Positions 1 through 11,784 of a stretch of 64,000 nucleotides of DNA are shown in pieces. Position numbers and translations under genes: made by a program. The DNA is from CAYSLU01 sp964431965 (GTDB taxonomy: Bacteria > Verrucomicrobiota > Kiritimatiellia > CAIKKV01 > CAYSLU01). The stretch spans positions 5,642 to 69,641 of the forward strand of contig CAYSLU010000016.1 in NCBI GenBank assembly GCA_964431965.1. The letters are read 5' to 3'. Each line of letters starts with the position of its first letter. The first letter of the stretch is position 1. The notes under the pieces are model-generated. The model searched no databases, had not been told where the DNA came from, and saw nothing but the letters and a program-made list of their open reading frames with translations.

Positions 1-1
1 G

Positions 2-955
2 AGCCAGCACAAGGTTGTCGAGATCATCGAGCGCGACCTGAAGATGTCCTGCCTGAAGCTGGTGATCCGGGCGGGCCGGCGCGTCCGCAAGGCGATCATC
101 CCGGCGGCGGGCTTCGGCACGCGACTCTTCCCGGCCACGAAGGCGATCAAGAAGGAGCTCTTCCCGATCATCGGCCGCGACGGCCGGGTGAAGCCGGTGA
201 TCCTGGCGATCGTGGAGGAGGCGCTGAGCGCGGGCATCGAGGAAGTGGGCATCCTGGTGCAGAGCGGGGACAAGGAGCTCTTCGAGGCATTCTTCGGCAC
301 GCCGCCGCCGATCGAGAACTACAACAAGCTCTCGAAGGAGAGCCAGGACTACTGCCGCTGGCTTCTGGAACTGGGGCGGAAAGTCACGCTTCTCACGCAG
401 GACGTGCAGGAGGGCTTCGGGCACGCCGTCTACTGCGCCAAGGACTGGGTGAAGGACGAGCCGTTCATGCTCCTGCTCGGCGACCACCTGTACGCATCCG
501 ACACGGATATCTCCTGCGCGCGCCAGCTGCTGGACGTATACGACCAGGTCGGGCAGAGCGTGGTGGGCCTGAAGAAAACCGTCGGCGCCGAGGTGAAGCA
601 CTTTGGCTGCGTGACGGGGACCTGGGAGAAGACCGGCGAGGAGCTGTCGATCACGGAGTTCGCCGAGAAGCCGGATATCGAGTACGCGCGCAAGCACCTT
701 CATGTGGACGGGATGGAGGACGACCTCTTCCTCTCGGTCTTCGGCATCTACGTGCTGAAGCCGGCGATTTTCGAGTACCTCGAGGAGCACATCAGCCACA
801 ACATCCGGGAGCGGGGCGAGTTCCAGCTTACGTCCTGCCTCGACCGCCTGAGGCAGGAGGACGGCTTCACCGGGTACGTGATCAAGGGCCGGCGGTTCGA
901 TATCGGCCTGCCCGAGGCGTACCGCCAGACCATGATCGACTTCCGGAATGCGTGA
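2..955 (+). CDS. galU: UTP-glucose-1-phosphate uridylyltransferase-like nucleotidyltransferase, 5' partial
   Basis: Predicted to form UDP-glucose from UTP and glucose-1-phosphate, in the cytoplasm. The nucleotide-binding signature IIPAAGFGTRLFPATKA is followed by KELFP, then LLGDHLYAS (metal-binding Asp region) and EFAEKP (sugar-phosphate Lys region), all typical of GalU-type enzymes. The first in-window ATG is at 44, but the frame is open to the left edge, and about 28 residues precede the motif that normally sits within the first 10 residues. The gene therefore probably starts upstream and carries an N-terminal extension or fused domain. It overlaps an alternative start of the next gene, a UDP-glucuronate decarboxylase, which suggests a nucleotide-sugar operon. 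The exact sugar is inferred. Confidence 0.85.
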   Translation, partial: SQHKVVEIIERDLKMSCLKLVIRAGRRVRKAIIPAAGFGTRLFPATKAIKKELFPIIGRDGRVKPVILAIVEEALSAGIEEVGILVQSGDKELFEAFFGTPPPIENYNKLSKESQDYCRWLLELGRKVTLLTQDVQEGFGHAVYCAKDWVKDEPFMLLLGDHLYASDTDISCARQLLDVYDQVGQSVVGLKKTVGAEVKHFGCVTGTWEKTGEELSITEFAEKPDIEYARKHLHVDGMEDDLFLSVFGIYVLKPAIFEYLEEHISHNIRERGEFQLTSCLDRLRQEDGFTGYVIKGRRFDIGLPEAYRQTMIDFRNA

Positions 956-971
956 GCAGAAGGGGGCGGTG

Positions 972-1928
972 ATGAGTCGAGCGCGAAAGAAGCAGCGGGT
1001 GGCGGTTGTGACGGGCGGCGCGGGGTTTCTGGGGTCGCACCTGTGCGACCTGCTGCTGGCGAAGGGGCACCGGGTGGTCTGCCTGGACAACCTGATCACC
1101 GGGAACGTTGCCAACATCGAGCACCTCGCGGGGAACGAATCCTTCCGGTTCATCAAGCACGATGTGACCGAATACATCTACCTTCCGGGCCAGGTGGACT
1201 TTGTGTTTCATTTCGCATCGCCGGCGAGCCCGATCGACTACCTCGAGCTGCCGATCCAGACGCTGAAGGTGGGGGCGCTGGGCACGCACAAGGCTCTGGG
1301 GCTGGCTCGGGCCAAGGGCGCGACGTTCCTGCTGGCATCGACTTCGGAGGTTTACGGCGACCCGCTGATTCACCCGCAGCCGGAGAGCTACTGGGGAAAC
1401 GTGAATCCCATCGGGCCGCGCGGCGTCTACGACGAGGCCAAGCGGTTCGCGGAGGCGATGGTGATGGCGTACCATCGCGCGCACGGGCTCGATACGAAGA
1501 TCGTGCGGATCTTCAACACCTACGGGCCGCGCATGCGCCCGAATGACGGGCGCGTGATCCCGGCGTTCATCAGCCAGGCCCTTCGGAACCAGCCCATGAC
1601 CCTGTTCGGGGACGGCAGCCAGACGCGCAGCTTCTGCTTCGTTTCCGACCTGCTGCGCGGCATCTACGCGCTGGCGACCAGCCGCGAGACGGGCCCGATC
1701 AACATCGGGAACCCCACGGAGATGACGGTGCGGCAGATCGCGGAGCGGATTCGGACCCTGATCGGGAGCCGCTCGCGGATCGTGTGCCGCCCGCTGCCCG
1801 TGGACGACCCGAAGGTCCGGCAGCCCGATATCGCGCTGGCCAGCCGCCTCCTCAAGTGGGCGCCGGCCGTGGACTTGGACGCCGGGCTTCGCCAGACGAT
1901 CGAGTACTTTCGCAACCGACGGGACTGA
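972..1928 (+). CDS. UDP-glucuronate decarboxylase (UDP-xylose synthase), extended SDR family
   Basis: An NAD-dependent short-chain dehydrogenase/reductase predicted to turn UDP-glucuronate into UDP-xylose. The N-terminal Rossmann motif TGGAGFLGSHL, the HFASPASPIDYLELP segment, the STSEVYGDP strand and the catalytic YDEAK are all hallmarks of the UXS family. The length of 318 aa is normal. I chose ATG 972 because AGGGGG lies just upstream; an in-frame ATG at 948 would overlap the previous gene by 8 bp. The preceding GalU-like gene would supply UDP-glucose, though no UDP-glucose dehydrogenase is visible here. The product may feed a surface polysaccharide. Confidence 0.9.
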   Translation: MSRARKKQRVAVVTGGAGFLGSHLCDLLLAKGHRVVCLDNLITGNVANIEHLAGNESFRFIKHDVTEYIYLPGQVDFVFHFASPASPIDYLELPIQTLKVGALGTHKALGLARAKGATFLLASTSEVYGDPLIHPQPESYWGNVNPIGPRGVYDEAKRFAEAMVMAYHRAHGLDTKIVRIFNTYGPRMRPNDGRVIPAFISQALRNQPMTLFGDGSQTRSFCFVSDLLRGIYALATSRETGPINIGNPTEMTVRQIAERIRTLIGSRSRIVCRPLPVDDPKVRQPDIALASRLLKWAPAVDLDAGLRQTIEYFRNRRD

Positions 1929-1972
1929 TCGCCGGCCGGCCGGAGTCGGGCCGGAAGGCGGGAGGAGGCCAC

Positions 1973-2383
1973 ATGTTTCTTCGATTCACGAATGCGGATG
2001 GCAAGCTGATCGAGGTGGAGCTGGGGTCTCAGCCCGTGACGATCGGCCGCTCGGCGGAGGCGGACATCGTGGTGCCCAGCGAGAAGGCGTCGCGCGTACA
2101 CTGCGCGATTCGGCAGTGGGACGGCGACTTCATCCTCAAGGACATGCGGTCGCGAAACGCCACGTTCGTGAACGAGCGCCGGATCGATGTGGCGATTCTG
2201 AAGCCGGGCGACCGGATCAAGGTGGGCTCCGTGGTGATCGATGTGGACCGCAAGGCGTCGAAGGGGGCGTCCACGCTGCTTCGCGAGGTCGGCGCCGAGA
2301 TGGAGGAGGGGAAGGGGTACCGGACCATCCTCCGCGAGATCGTCCGCAAGGCGGACGGAACCAAGTCGGGCTCCGGGGCCTGA
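1973..2383 (+). CDS. FHA-domain protein
   Basis: A 136-aa protein that is mostly one forkhead-associated domain, a phosphothreonine-peptide binding module. The conserved FHA positions are visible: IGRS near residue 24, SRVHC near 43, and NATFVNERR near 65. The C-terminal 45 residues are charged and carry no recognised domain. GGAGGAGG precedes ATG 1973. It lies 44 bp after the UDP-xylose synthase gene on the same strand and converges with gyrA. No Ser/Thr kinase is nearby, so its partner is unknown. Confidence 0.85.
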   Translation: MFLRFTNADGKLIEVELGSQPVTIGRSAEADIVVPSEKASRVHCAIRQWDGDFILKDMRSRNATFVNERRIDVAILKPGDRIKVGSVVIDVDRKASKGASTLLREVGAEMEEGKGYRTILREIVRKADGTKSGSGA

Positions 2384-2439
2384 CCGGCCGGCCTGAGGCA
2401 CCTGAAGCGGCGCGGCGCTTGTCCCGGGCCGTTTCAGGC

Positions 2440-2459
2440 GGGCGGCCCATAGGCCGCCC
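2440..2459. terminator. GC-rich hairpin between convergent genes
   Basis: GGGCGGCC, loop CATA, GGCCGCCC forms a perfect 8-bp stem between the FHA gene (plus) and gyrA (minus). There is no clear T-run on either side, so it would be an imperfect bidirectional terminator at best. Confidence 0.35.
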
Positions 2460-2567
2460 CTTCCAGTTCACGGGCGCGTGAGCGAGTCGCGTAACCTGAG
2501 GGACGACCTCCGTGTCGTCCGCGGATTCGCCCTCGGGGTTTCCGAACACGGGCCACGCCAAGGGGCT

Positions 2568-5072
<2,505 letters not shown>

Positions 5073-5091
5073 GGGCGGTGCGTTCCCGGGG

Positions 5092-7545
5092 TCAGATGTC
5101 GAGGTTGCGAACGTTCAGGGCATTGGCCTCGATGAAGTCGCGTCGCGGCTCCACGTCGTCGCCCATCAGGATGGTGAAGATCGAGTCGGCCTTGGCGGCG
5201 TCCTCGAGAACGACCTGGAGCAGCTTGCGCTTGTCCGGGTTCATCGTCGTCTCAAAGAGCTGCTCGGGGTTCATTTCGCCCAGCCCTTTGTAGCGCTGGA
5301 TCGCGAGGCCCTTGCGGCCGAGGTCGCGCACGGCGTCCAGCAGCTGCTTGAGGGAGTGCATCGGCAGCGCGGCTTCATCGGACTCCGCGAGGGTGCAGAC
5401 CGGCGCTTCGGCCGGCGTGTACTCGGCGATCGAGAAGCCCTGCTTGGCCAGCTTGGCGGCCAGCTTCGCGAGCGGCGTGGCGGTGTAGATCTCCTGCCAC
5501 CGGAAGGCCGTCGTCTGCTCGCGCTGAGCGGTCAGCCGCGATCCGGAATCCTCGCTGACGACGTCAAGCGGATGCCCGACCTCTTCCTCGAGCTTCTCCC
5601 GGATCTTCGTCAGCTCTTCGTCCGTGAAGGCGTAATGGTACTCGTGGCCCTTCGCGTTCTGAAGGGTGGCGCGGTAGCGGGGAAATTCGCCCGTCTCCGC
5701 GTTGCGCAGCCGGACGTAGTCGGCCATCGGTATGCCCTTCCGGCCCAGGGCTTCGGCCGCCTGCTCGATCGCGATCAGGGTTTCGAGGACCGGGACCAGC
5801 TCCTTGTCCTTGATCGTCCGCTTGGTTCCCGCGTGTTCGACCGTCACGTCTTCCGATCCCAGCTCGAGCAGCTTCCGGTTCAGGGCCTCGTCCGTGTCCA
5901 CGTACTCCTCGCGGCGCTTGCGGGTGACCTTGTAGAGCGGGGGCTGGGCCAGGAACACGTGCCCGTTCTCGATCAGGCTCGGCATCTGGCGATAGAAGAA
6001 CGTGAGCAGCAGCGTGCGGATGTGCGCACCGTCCACGTCCGCATCGGTCATGATGATGATCTTGTGGTAGCGGATGCGCTCGCGGTTGAACTCGTCTGCC
6101 CCGATGCCGGCGCCGATCGCCGTGACCAGGGTCCGGATTTCGTTGTTGTTCAGGATCTTGTCCAGCCTCGCCTTCTCGACGTTGAGCACCTTGCCGCGGA
6201 GGGGGAGGATGGCTTGGAACTCCCGGTTCCGGCCCTGCTTGGCCGAGCCGCCGGCGCTGTCGCCCTCGACGATGTAGAGCTCGCAGAGCGCGGGGTCGCG
6301 CTCCGAGCAGTCGGCGAGCTTTCCGGGCAGCGATCCGCTGTCGAGCGCGCCCTTGCGCCGCGTGAGGTCGCGCGCCTTCCGCGCCGCGGCGCGCGCCCGC
6401 GCGGCGAGCAGGCCCTTCTCGATGATCCGGCGGGCGACCGGCGGATGCTCCTCGAAGAAGGTGGCCAGCTCTTCGTTGACGACGGACTCCACGATGCCCT
6501 GAACCTCGCTGTTGCCCAGCTTGGTCCTGGTCTGCCCCTCGCACTGGGGCCGCGGGAGCTTGACGCTGATGACCGCGGACAGCCCTTCTCGGACGTCCTC
6601 GCCGCTCATCGCCTCCGCATCGTCCTTGATGAGCCGGTTGGCCTTCCCGTAGGCGTTGATCGTGCGAGTGAGCGCGGAGCGGAAGCCGCTGAGGTGCGTG
6701 CCGCCCTCGATCGTGTGGATGTTGTTCGCGTAGCAGACGACATTTTCGTTGTACGTGTCCGCGTACTGGAGCGCGATCTCGACGACGATGCCGTCCTTCT
6801 CCTTCGTGAAGTAGATCGGCTTCGGATGCACCGCCTGCTTGGCGCGATTCAGAAACTCCACGAACTCCACGAGGCCGCCCTTGTATTGGAAGACCTCCTC
6901 GCGGGCCGGATCTTCCTGAGAGAGCGATATCTCGACGCCGCTGTTGAGGAACGCCAGCTCGCGCAGCCGGTTCGCCAGGATGTCCCACTCGAACTGCAGC
7001 GTGTTGAAGATCGTGCCGTCGGGAAAGAACGTGACCTTGGTGCCGGTCCCCTTGGTCTTGCCGATGGTCGTCAGCGCGGTCGCGGGCTTTCCCTTTTCGT
7101 AGCGCTGGTGGTACACGTTGCCATCGCGGCGGATCTCGACCTCGAGCCACTCGCTCAGCGCATTCACGCACGATACGCCGACGCCATGCAGGCCGCCCGC
7201 AACCTTGTAGCTTTCGTTGTCGAACTTTCCGCCCGCATGAAGCATCGTCAGCACGACCTCGACGGCCGGCTTCTTCTCGGTGGCGTGCATATCGACCGGG
7301 ATGCCTCGCCCGTCGTCGTTGACCGAAACGGATCCGTCGCCGTTGATCCGGACTTGGACATGGGTGCAGTAACCGGCGAGCGCCTCGTCGATGCTGTTGT
7401 CCACGACCTCGTAGACGCAGTGATGCAGGCCGCGCACCGACGTGTCGCCGATATACATCGCGGGGCGCTTCCGCACGGCCTCGATGCCCTCGAGTACCGT
7501 GATGCTGGTGGCATCGTACTTGGCGCCCTTTTGAGTCTCAGACAT
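5092..7545 (-). CDS. gyrB: DNA gyrase subunit B
   Basis: The ATPase subunit of DNA gyrase. The GHKL ATPase domain shows EVVDNSIDEA and DDGRGIPVD. The TOPRIM domain shows EGDSAGGSAKQGR and the acidic metal cluster DADVDGAHI. The C-terminus carries RYKGLGEMNPEQL. At 817 aa it is longer than the roughly 640-aa Gram-positive form: about 170 extra residues lie between the TOPRIM domain and the C-terminal motif, as in the insert-bearing Gram-negative form. GGAGG lies upstream of ATG. It is the first gene of the gyrB-gyrA unit. Confidence 0.98.
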   Translation of the reverse strand: MSETQKGAKYDATSITVLEGIEAVRKRPAMYIGDTSVRGLHHCVYEVVDNSIDEALAGYCTHVQVRINGDGSVSVNDDGRGIPVDMHATEKKPAVEVVLTMLHAGGKFDNESYKVAGGLHGVGVSCVNALSEWLEVEIRRDGNVYHQRYEKGKPATALTTIGKTKGTGTKVTFFPDGTIFNTLQFEWDILANRLRELAFLNSGVEISLSQEDPAREEVFQYKGGLVEFVEFLNRAKQAVHPKPIYFTKEKDGIVVEIALQYADTYNENVVCYANNIHTIEGGTHLSGFRSALTRTINAYGKANRLIKDDAEAMSGEDVREGLSAVISVKLPRPQCEGQTRTKLGNSEVQGIVESVVNEELATFFEEHPPVARRIIEKGLLAARARAAARKARDLTRRKGALDSGSLPGKLADCSERDPALCELYIVEGDSAGGSAKQGRNREFQAILPLRGKVLNVEKARLDKILNNNEIRTLVTAIGAGIGADEFNRERIRYHKIIIMTDADVDGAHIRTLLLTFFYRQMPSLIENGHVFLAQPPLYKVTRKRREEYVDTDEALNRKLLELGSEDVTVEHAGTKRTIKDKELVPVLETLIAIEQAAEALGRKGIPMADYVRLRNAETGEFPRYRATLQNAKGHEYHYAFTDEELTKIREKLEEEVGHPLDVVSEDSGSRLTAQREQTTAFRWQEIYTATPLAKLAAKLAKQGFSIAEYTPAEAPVCTLAESDEAALPMHSLKQLLDAVRDLGRKGLAIQRYKGLGEMNPEQLFETTMNPDKRKLLQVVLEDAAKADSIFTILMGDDVEPRRDFIEANALNVRNLDI

Positions 7546-7575
7546 AAGCTTAACGACCTCCGATTATTGGGTGTG

Positions 7576-7604
7576 ATTAGACCAAAAATACCCCTCGAAC
7601 GCAA
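7576..7604 (-). promoter_or_regulatory. Candidate sigma-70 promoter of gyrBA
   Basis: On the minus strand TTGCGT (7599-7604) and TCTAAT (7576-7581) are separated by exactly 17 bp. The -10 element matches the consensus at 5 of 6 positions but the -35 at only 3. It sits about 30 bp upstream of the gyrB start, in the 286-bp divergent gap 7546-7831. I see nothing else of note in that gap. Confidence 0.4.
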
Positions 7605-7831
7605 GCAAACACCTGCGTTTTTGGTGCCGTCTAGGGTCTTGATTTCACATGATGTAAAAGACTCTGCGCCAACGAGTTGCGCGCCGTGCCCGGGAGTGCC
7701 GGTCGGCTGCCGGCGCACGGGCCGCGCGCCGATCTACCGGATGTCCGGATTGACCCCGCGCCGCGGCCGTCGGCCCCGGGTTGCAGCGGACGCCCTTGGC
7801 CGCCTCGAAACGACTCTGATACACTCGCGGC

Positions 7832-10063
7832 ATGACGCTGGCGTCGGAAGCGGGGGGTGACTCGGGACACGCGGGCGGGGGGGGGCTGCGCGCGGTCTAC
7901 AGCCTTTCGGTTGGGCTCAGCGCGTTCCTGCTGTTCCTCATCCAGCCCATGGCGGCCAAGGCGTTGCTGCCCGTCTTCGGCGGGAGCTATCTGGTCTGGG
8001 GCGCCGCGATGGTCTTCTTCCAGGCGATCCTGTTCCTGGGCTACGCCTACGCGCATGCGGCCCAAGTCCGGCTGGGGGTGCTGCGGTACGGGCCGATGCA
8101 CCTGCTGCTGCTGCTGGCACCGCTGTTGTGGGTGAGCGTCGACTTCACGAGCGCCGCTCCGCCTGAGGCTGGCCGGCCACTGGTCGCTCAGGTGTTCGCG
8201 ATGCTGCTCGCGTCGATCGGCCTTCCGGTGCTGGTTCTATCGACGACCAGCCTGGTGCTGCAGCGCTGGTACGGGGAGGATGCGCGGGTGCCTCACGAGG
8301 AACCGTACTTTCTGTACGCCGCCTCCAATGTCGGATCGCTCGCCGCGCTGCTCGGCTATCCCGTGCTGGTTGAGCCGTTCTTCAGCCTGTCGCAGCAGCG
8401 GTGGGGGTGGTGGTGCGGGTACGGAGCGCTGGTTCTGCTCCATGTCCTCTGCCGTCCCGGGCGGGGGGCCTCGCGGGCGGGCCGCGTGCCAGCGTCCGCC
8501 GCTCCGATGGAGCGCGTTCCGCCGGTGCGGTACGCCGCCTGGTTCATGGCCAGCGCCGCGGGCTGCGCCGTGTCGCTGGCCGTGACCAACGTGCTCACAT
8601 TCGACGTGGCGTCGGTGCCATTTCTCTGGGTGCTGCCGCTGTCGGTCTATCTCCTGACGTTCATCCTGGTGTTCAAGAGGCGTCCGTGGTTTCCGGGGTG
8701 GCTGACGGCGCTCTTCTACTGGGCCGCGCCGTTTGCGGCGGTTCTGCATCTCATGAGCGCGCTGCGGCTGGCGCCGCCGGCGGCGCTCGGCTTGCTGGTT
8801 CATCTGGGCGTACTCTTCGTGGCCGGCATGAACTGCCATGGCCGGCTGTCCGTGTCCCGGCCTGCCGACCCCCGACGACTGACCGGGTACTACCTCACGC
8901 TGGCCGCCGGGGGGCTGGCCGGCAGCTTTGCGGTCACGTGGGGCGCGCCGCTCCTGACCCGCTCGCTGGCGGAGTATCCGGTGGCGCTGGCCGCGGCGGC
9001 GCTGGCGATGGGGCTGCTCCCGTCACGGGCCGGCGTGACGCGGCGCGACCTCGCGGCCGGCGCTCTGGGCGCGCTCATGCTCGGCGTATCGCTCGTGGCG
9101 CTGCCGCTGGGCTGGGCCCGGTTCGGCCTGGACGCCCGGCTGCTGCTGGCGGCCAGCGGCGGTATCCTGCTCTTCGCGCTTCGCGGGGCCGCCGGCCGGC
9201 CGTGGGCGCTCGCGTTCCTCCTGATCGTGGCGGCGTCGATGACCGGCTGGGCCGAGCGGGGCGCGTGGGGTGGCGTGCGCGTGATGGCCCTGCGCAACTT
9301 CTACGGGATCTACAAGGTGTTCGACCGGGACGGCCAGCGCTTCCTGCAGCACGGCACGACGCTCCATGGCCGGCAGTACTTGGACCCGGCGCGGTCCGCG
9401 ACTCCGCTGTCGTACTACCATCCGACGGCGCCGGCGGGGCGGCTGCTGCTCTCGGGGCTGGTCGCGACGAACCGCATCGGCATGGTGGGGCTGGGGGCCG
9501 GGGCAATGGCCTGCTATGTCGGATCGAATCAGACGTTCACCGTGTTCGAACTGGACCCCGATAACCTCCTCGTGGCGCGCCGGTGTTTCACCTATCTCCA
9601 GCAGGCCGAGGCGCGCGGGGCCCGCCTGGACTTCGTGTTCGGGGACGGGCGGGTGGCTCTGGGCCGAGCGTCGCCCGGCGCGTTTGACGTGCTGATCGTC
9701 GATGCGTTCAACAGCGGATCCATTCCCATGCATCTCATGACCGTGGAGGCGTTCCGGGTATACCTCCGGAGCCTGACGCCCGGCGGCATCCTGCTGCTGC
9801 ACGTATCGAACCGCCTGCTCGATCTCGAGCCGGAAGTCGCCGCCATCGCCGGCGCGCTGGGCGTGCAGGCGGCCGTCGCCCGGCTGGATCCCGATTCCGC
9901 CGGCTCGGATGCCGATGCGACCGAGTGGATGGTTGTGAGCGCCGATCCGGCCCTGGTGGGCCGGCTGGTGGATCGGCTCGGCTGGCAGCGGGTTGTTCCG
10001 CAGCGGGACGGTCGGGCTCCCTGGTCCGACCGCTACTGCCCGCTCCTTCGGGCCATCTTCTAA
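7832..10063 (+). CDS. Fused membrane / spermidine-synthase-like protein
   Basis: A 743-aa two-part protein. Residues 20-490 hold many hydrophobic segments and resemble the membrane half of fused MFS/spermidine synthases. The C-terminal part is a Rossmann-fold aminopropyltransferase-like domain with GLGAGAMACY, the acidic strand end FELDP, and DAFNSGSIPMHLMT, which fits the DAFSSDSIPxHLLT signature of this family. The substrate is unknown for such fusions; polyamine synthesis should not be assumed. The ATG lacks a strong ribosome binding site. The gene stands alone, divergent from gyrB. Confidence 0.8.
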   Translation: MTLASEAGGDSGHAGGGGLRAVYSLSVGLSAFLLFLIQPMAAKALLPVFGGSYLVWGAAMVFFQAILFLGYAYAHAAQVRLGVLRYGPMHLLLLLAPLLWVSVDFTSAAPPEAGRPLVAQVFAMLLASIGLPVLVLSTTSLVLQRWYGEDARVPHEEPYFLYAASNVGSLAALLGYPVLVEPFFSLSQQRWGWWCGYGALVLLHVLCRPGRGASRAGRVPASAAPMERVPPVRYAAWFMASAAGCAVSLAVTNVLTFDVASVPFLWVLPLSVYLLTFILVFKRRPWFPGWLTALFYWAAPFAAVLHLMSALRLAPPAALGLLVHLGVLFVAGMNCHGRLSVSRPADPRRLTGYYLTLAAGGLAGSFAVTWGAPLLTRSLAEYPVALAAAALAMGLLPSRAGVTRRDLAAGALGALMLGVSLVALPLGWARFGLDARLLLAASGGILLFALRGAAGRPWALAFLLIVAASMTGWAERGAWGGVRVMALRNFYGIYKVFDRDGQRFLQHGTTLHGRQYLDPARSATPLSYYHPTAPAGRLLLSGLVATNRIGMVGLGAGAMACYVGSNQTFTVFELDPDNLLVARRCFTYLQQAEARGARLDFVFGDGRVALGRASPGAFDVLIVDAFNSGSIPMHLMTVEAFRVYLRSLTPGGILLLHVSNRLLDLEPEVAAIAGALGVQAAVARLDPDSAGSDADATEWMVVSADPALVGRLVDRLGWQRVVPQRDGRAPWSDRYCPLLRAIF

Positions 10064-10106
10064 GTGCGGCGGGGCATGGGCTCTATGCAAAAGCCGCAAA
10101 AAAGCC

Positions 10107-10136
10107 TTGCCAAGGAGTTATGCGTCTGACTATACG
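10107..10136 (+). promoter_or_regulatory. Candidate sigma-70 promoter of the porin gene
   Basis: TTGCCA (10107-10112, 5 of 6 matches) and TATACG (10131-10136, 4 of 6) are spaced by 18 bp. An A-rich tract lies just upstream. It would leave a 5' leader of about 85 nt before ATG 10228. Confidence 0.45.
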
Positions 10137-10173
10137 CAACACACTCGTTGGTCGGTACCTGCGAGGCGGGGAG

Positions 10174-10207
10174 TTCCGGCGCCCGCGCAAGCGGGGGAGC
10201 TGGGGAA
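10174..10207 (+). other. Structured leader hairpin upstream of porin
   Basis: CCCGC, GCAA tetraloop, GCGGG (10182-10195) forms a GNRA-capped stem. It is flanked by TTCC (10174-10177) and GGAA (10204-10207), which can pair as an outer helix. It ends about 20 nt before the porin ATG. I could not assign it to a known riboswitch class. Confidence 0.3.
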
Positions 10208-10227
10208 TGCACGAAGAAGGAGGCGGT

Positions 10228-11682
10228 ATGAGGTCGGCACGTTTGATGGGTTTGGTCGTTGGAGGCGCGCTGGCTATGCAGGCAGGGGCGCTGGTCGCGG
10301 CCGATGCGGCGGCTTCGGCGTCGGCCGTCCGCTACGGGATGGACCTCCGGATCCGCGAGGAGATCTTCGACGATATTCCGATCAAGGCGGATCCTCCCGG
10401 CGTTACGCGCAACGGCAAGAACGACTACTTCCGCTTCCGCACGCGGGCGTTCGTGGAAGGCGATCTGCAGCCGGACGTCACGTTTCGCGCCCGGGCGGTC
10501 AATGAGTTCCGGAGCTGGAACGATCCCAGCATGAGCAAGACTCGTCAGGCCAGCAACTACGAGTTCCCGGACGAGGTGGTGCTCGACAACCTGTACCTCG
10601 ATCTCAAGAATCTGGCCGGGAACCAGATGGACGTCCGGATCGGCCGCCAGGAGCTCATCTACGGCACGGGCAAGGTGATGCTGGAAGGCACGCCGGGCGA
10701 CGGGTCGCGGACGATCTACTTCAACGCCGTGAAGGCGGTGTGGAAGGGCATCAAGGACACGACGATCGACTGCTTTGGCGTGTACCAGCCGGGCAGCGAC
10801 GACTACACGCTGAACACGTCGCGGCGGAACTTGACCGTCTACAAGGGCTCGCTCAATGACGTCGACGAGAGCGGCGCGGGCGTGTACCTGAAGAACAAGT
10901 CGCTGGCCGCCATGCCGTTCGAGGCGTACGGCATCTACAAGCACGTGATCGAGTGGGACCAGGCCGCGACGAAGGACGCGAAGGCGGCGGGCGGCTATGC
11001 GGCCCCCAAGTACGGGTGGCAGAGCCTGGACGCGGCGGCCGGCCGGATCGAGAACGGCGAAGTCGATAGCGGCACGGTTGGCGTCCGGCTGATGCCGGAG
11101 TTCTGCAAGGCCGCGAAGGGGAACCTGGAGGCCGCCTATCAGTTCGGCTCGCAGGGCGATGTAGACATCTCGGCTGCCATGGCCGACGCGTTCGTGGTGT
11201 GCAGCCTTCCGTTCGCCGCGGCCATGAAGCCGGCGGTCGATGCGGGCGTGTACTACCTGAGCGGCGACGATCCGAAGACGAAGGACAACGAGGCATGGGA
11301 TCCGCTCTGGGCGCGCTATCCGCAGTTCAGCGAGCTGTACGTATACAGCTTCGACGCGGACATGCCGGCGGCCCGGTGGTCGAACGTCATGATGCCGCAC
11401 GTGGGCGTGAGCTGCGAGCCGACGGCCCGCGTGAAGACCTCCCTGGCGGCCGCGTACCTGCAGGCGCCGGAGAAGGACGGCCCCGGCGGCGGCGACGAGC
11501 GCGGATGGCTCTACAAGGCCTTGGCCGAGTTCAAGATCGCCGAAGGCCTGATGGTCAAGACCGGCGGCCTGAAGGACAAGCTGACCGGGCACCTGGTGGT
11601 CGAGGTTCTGGAGCCGGGCGACTACTACAAGGTCGACGATACGGCGTACTTCGCCCGGTGGCAGTTGGCCTATGAGTTCTAA
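10228..11682 (+). CDS. Outer-membrane porin, alginate-export-like beta-barrel
   Basis: A 484-aa protein with a signal peptide (MRSARLMGLVVGGALAMQAG, likely cleaved after ALVAADA). The mature part is rich in alternating aromatic/polar strands and ends in Phe, as expected of an outer-membrane barrel. Features such as FRFRTRAFVEGDL, LDNLYLDLK and RIGRQELIYGTG match the alginate-export/porin fold, in which long strands end in RxGRQ. It probably allows passive or selective uptake of anionic sugars or other solutes. GAAGGAGG precedes the ATG. A strong terminator follows, so it is monocistronic. The substrate is unknown. Confidence 0.75.
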   Translation: MRSARLMGLVVGGALAMQAGALVAADAAASASAVRYGMDLRIREEIFDDIPIKADPPGVTRNGKNDYFRFRTRAFVEGDLQPDVTFRARAVNEFRSWNDPSMSKTRQASNYEFPDEVVLDNLYLDLKNLAGNQMDVRIGRQELIYGTGKVMLEGTPGDGSRTIYFNAVKAVWKGIKDTTIDCFGVYQPGSDDYTLNTSRRNLTVYKGSLNDVDESGAGVYLKNKSLAAMPFEAYGIYKHVIEWDQAATKDAKAAGGYAAPKYGWQSLDAAAGRIENGEVDSGTVGVRLMPEFCKAAKGNLEAAYQFGSQGDVDISAAMADAFVVCSLPFAAAMKPAVDAGVYYLSGDDPKTKDNEAWDPLWARYPQFSELYVYSFDADMPAARWSNVMMPHVGVSCEPTARVKTSLAAAYLQAPEKDGPGGGDERGWLYKALAEFKIAEGLMVKTGGLKDKLTGHLVVEVLEPGDYYKVDDTAYFARWQLAYEF

Positions 11683-11707
11683 ACGCGTGCGGCACGCGTA
11701 GGCGAGG

Positions 11708-11742
11708 CGGCCGGGGTCTTCTTGACCCCGGCCGTTTTTTTT
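11708..11742 (+). terminator. Intrinsic terminator of the porin gene
   Basis: CGGCCGGGGTC (11708-11718), loop TTCTT, GACCCCGGCCG (11724-11734) is a perfect 11-bp stem followed by eight T. It is one of the clearest rho-independent terminators in the window. Confidence 0.95.
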
Positions 11743-11784
11743 GTTCTAAGACGCAGGGCGCGCGAGAGATGGAGGGCACAAGGC

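Noticed and set aside
10137..10227. Cyclic dinucleotide (c-di-GMP or c-di-AMP) riboswitch in the porin leader
   Set aside because: The GNRA hairpin alone is not enough; the conserved cores of these classes as I know them are not recognisable.
10060..11592. A 510-codon open frame opposite the porin gene
   Set aside because: The plus-strand porin has a signal peptide, ribosome binding site and terminator; the opposite frame has none and is Arg/Val/His-rich.
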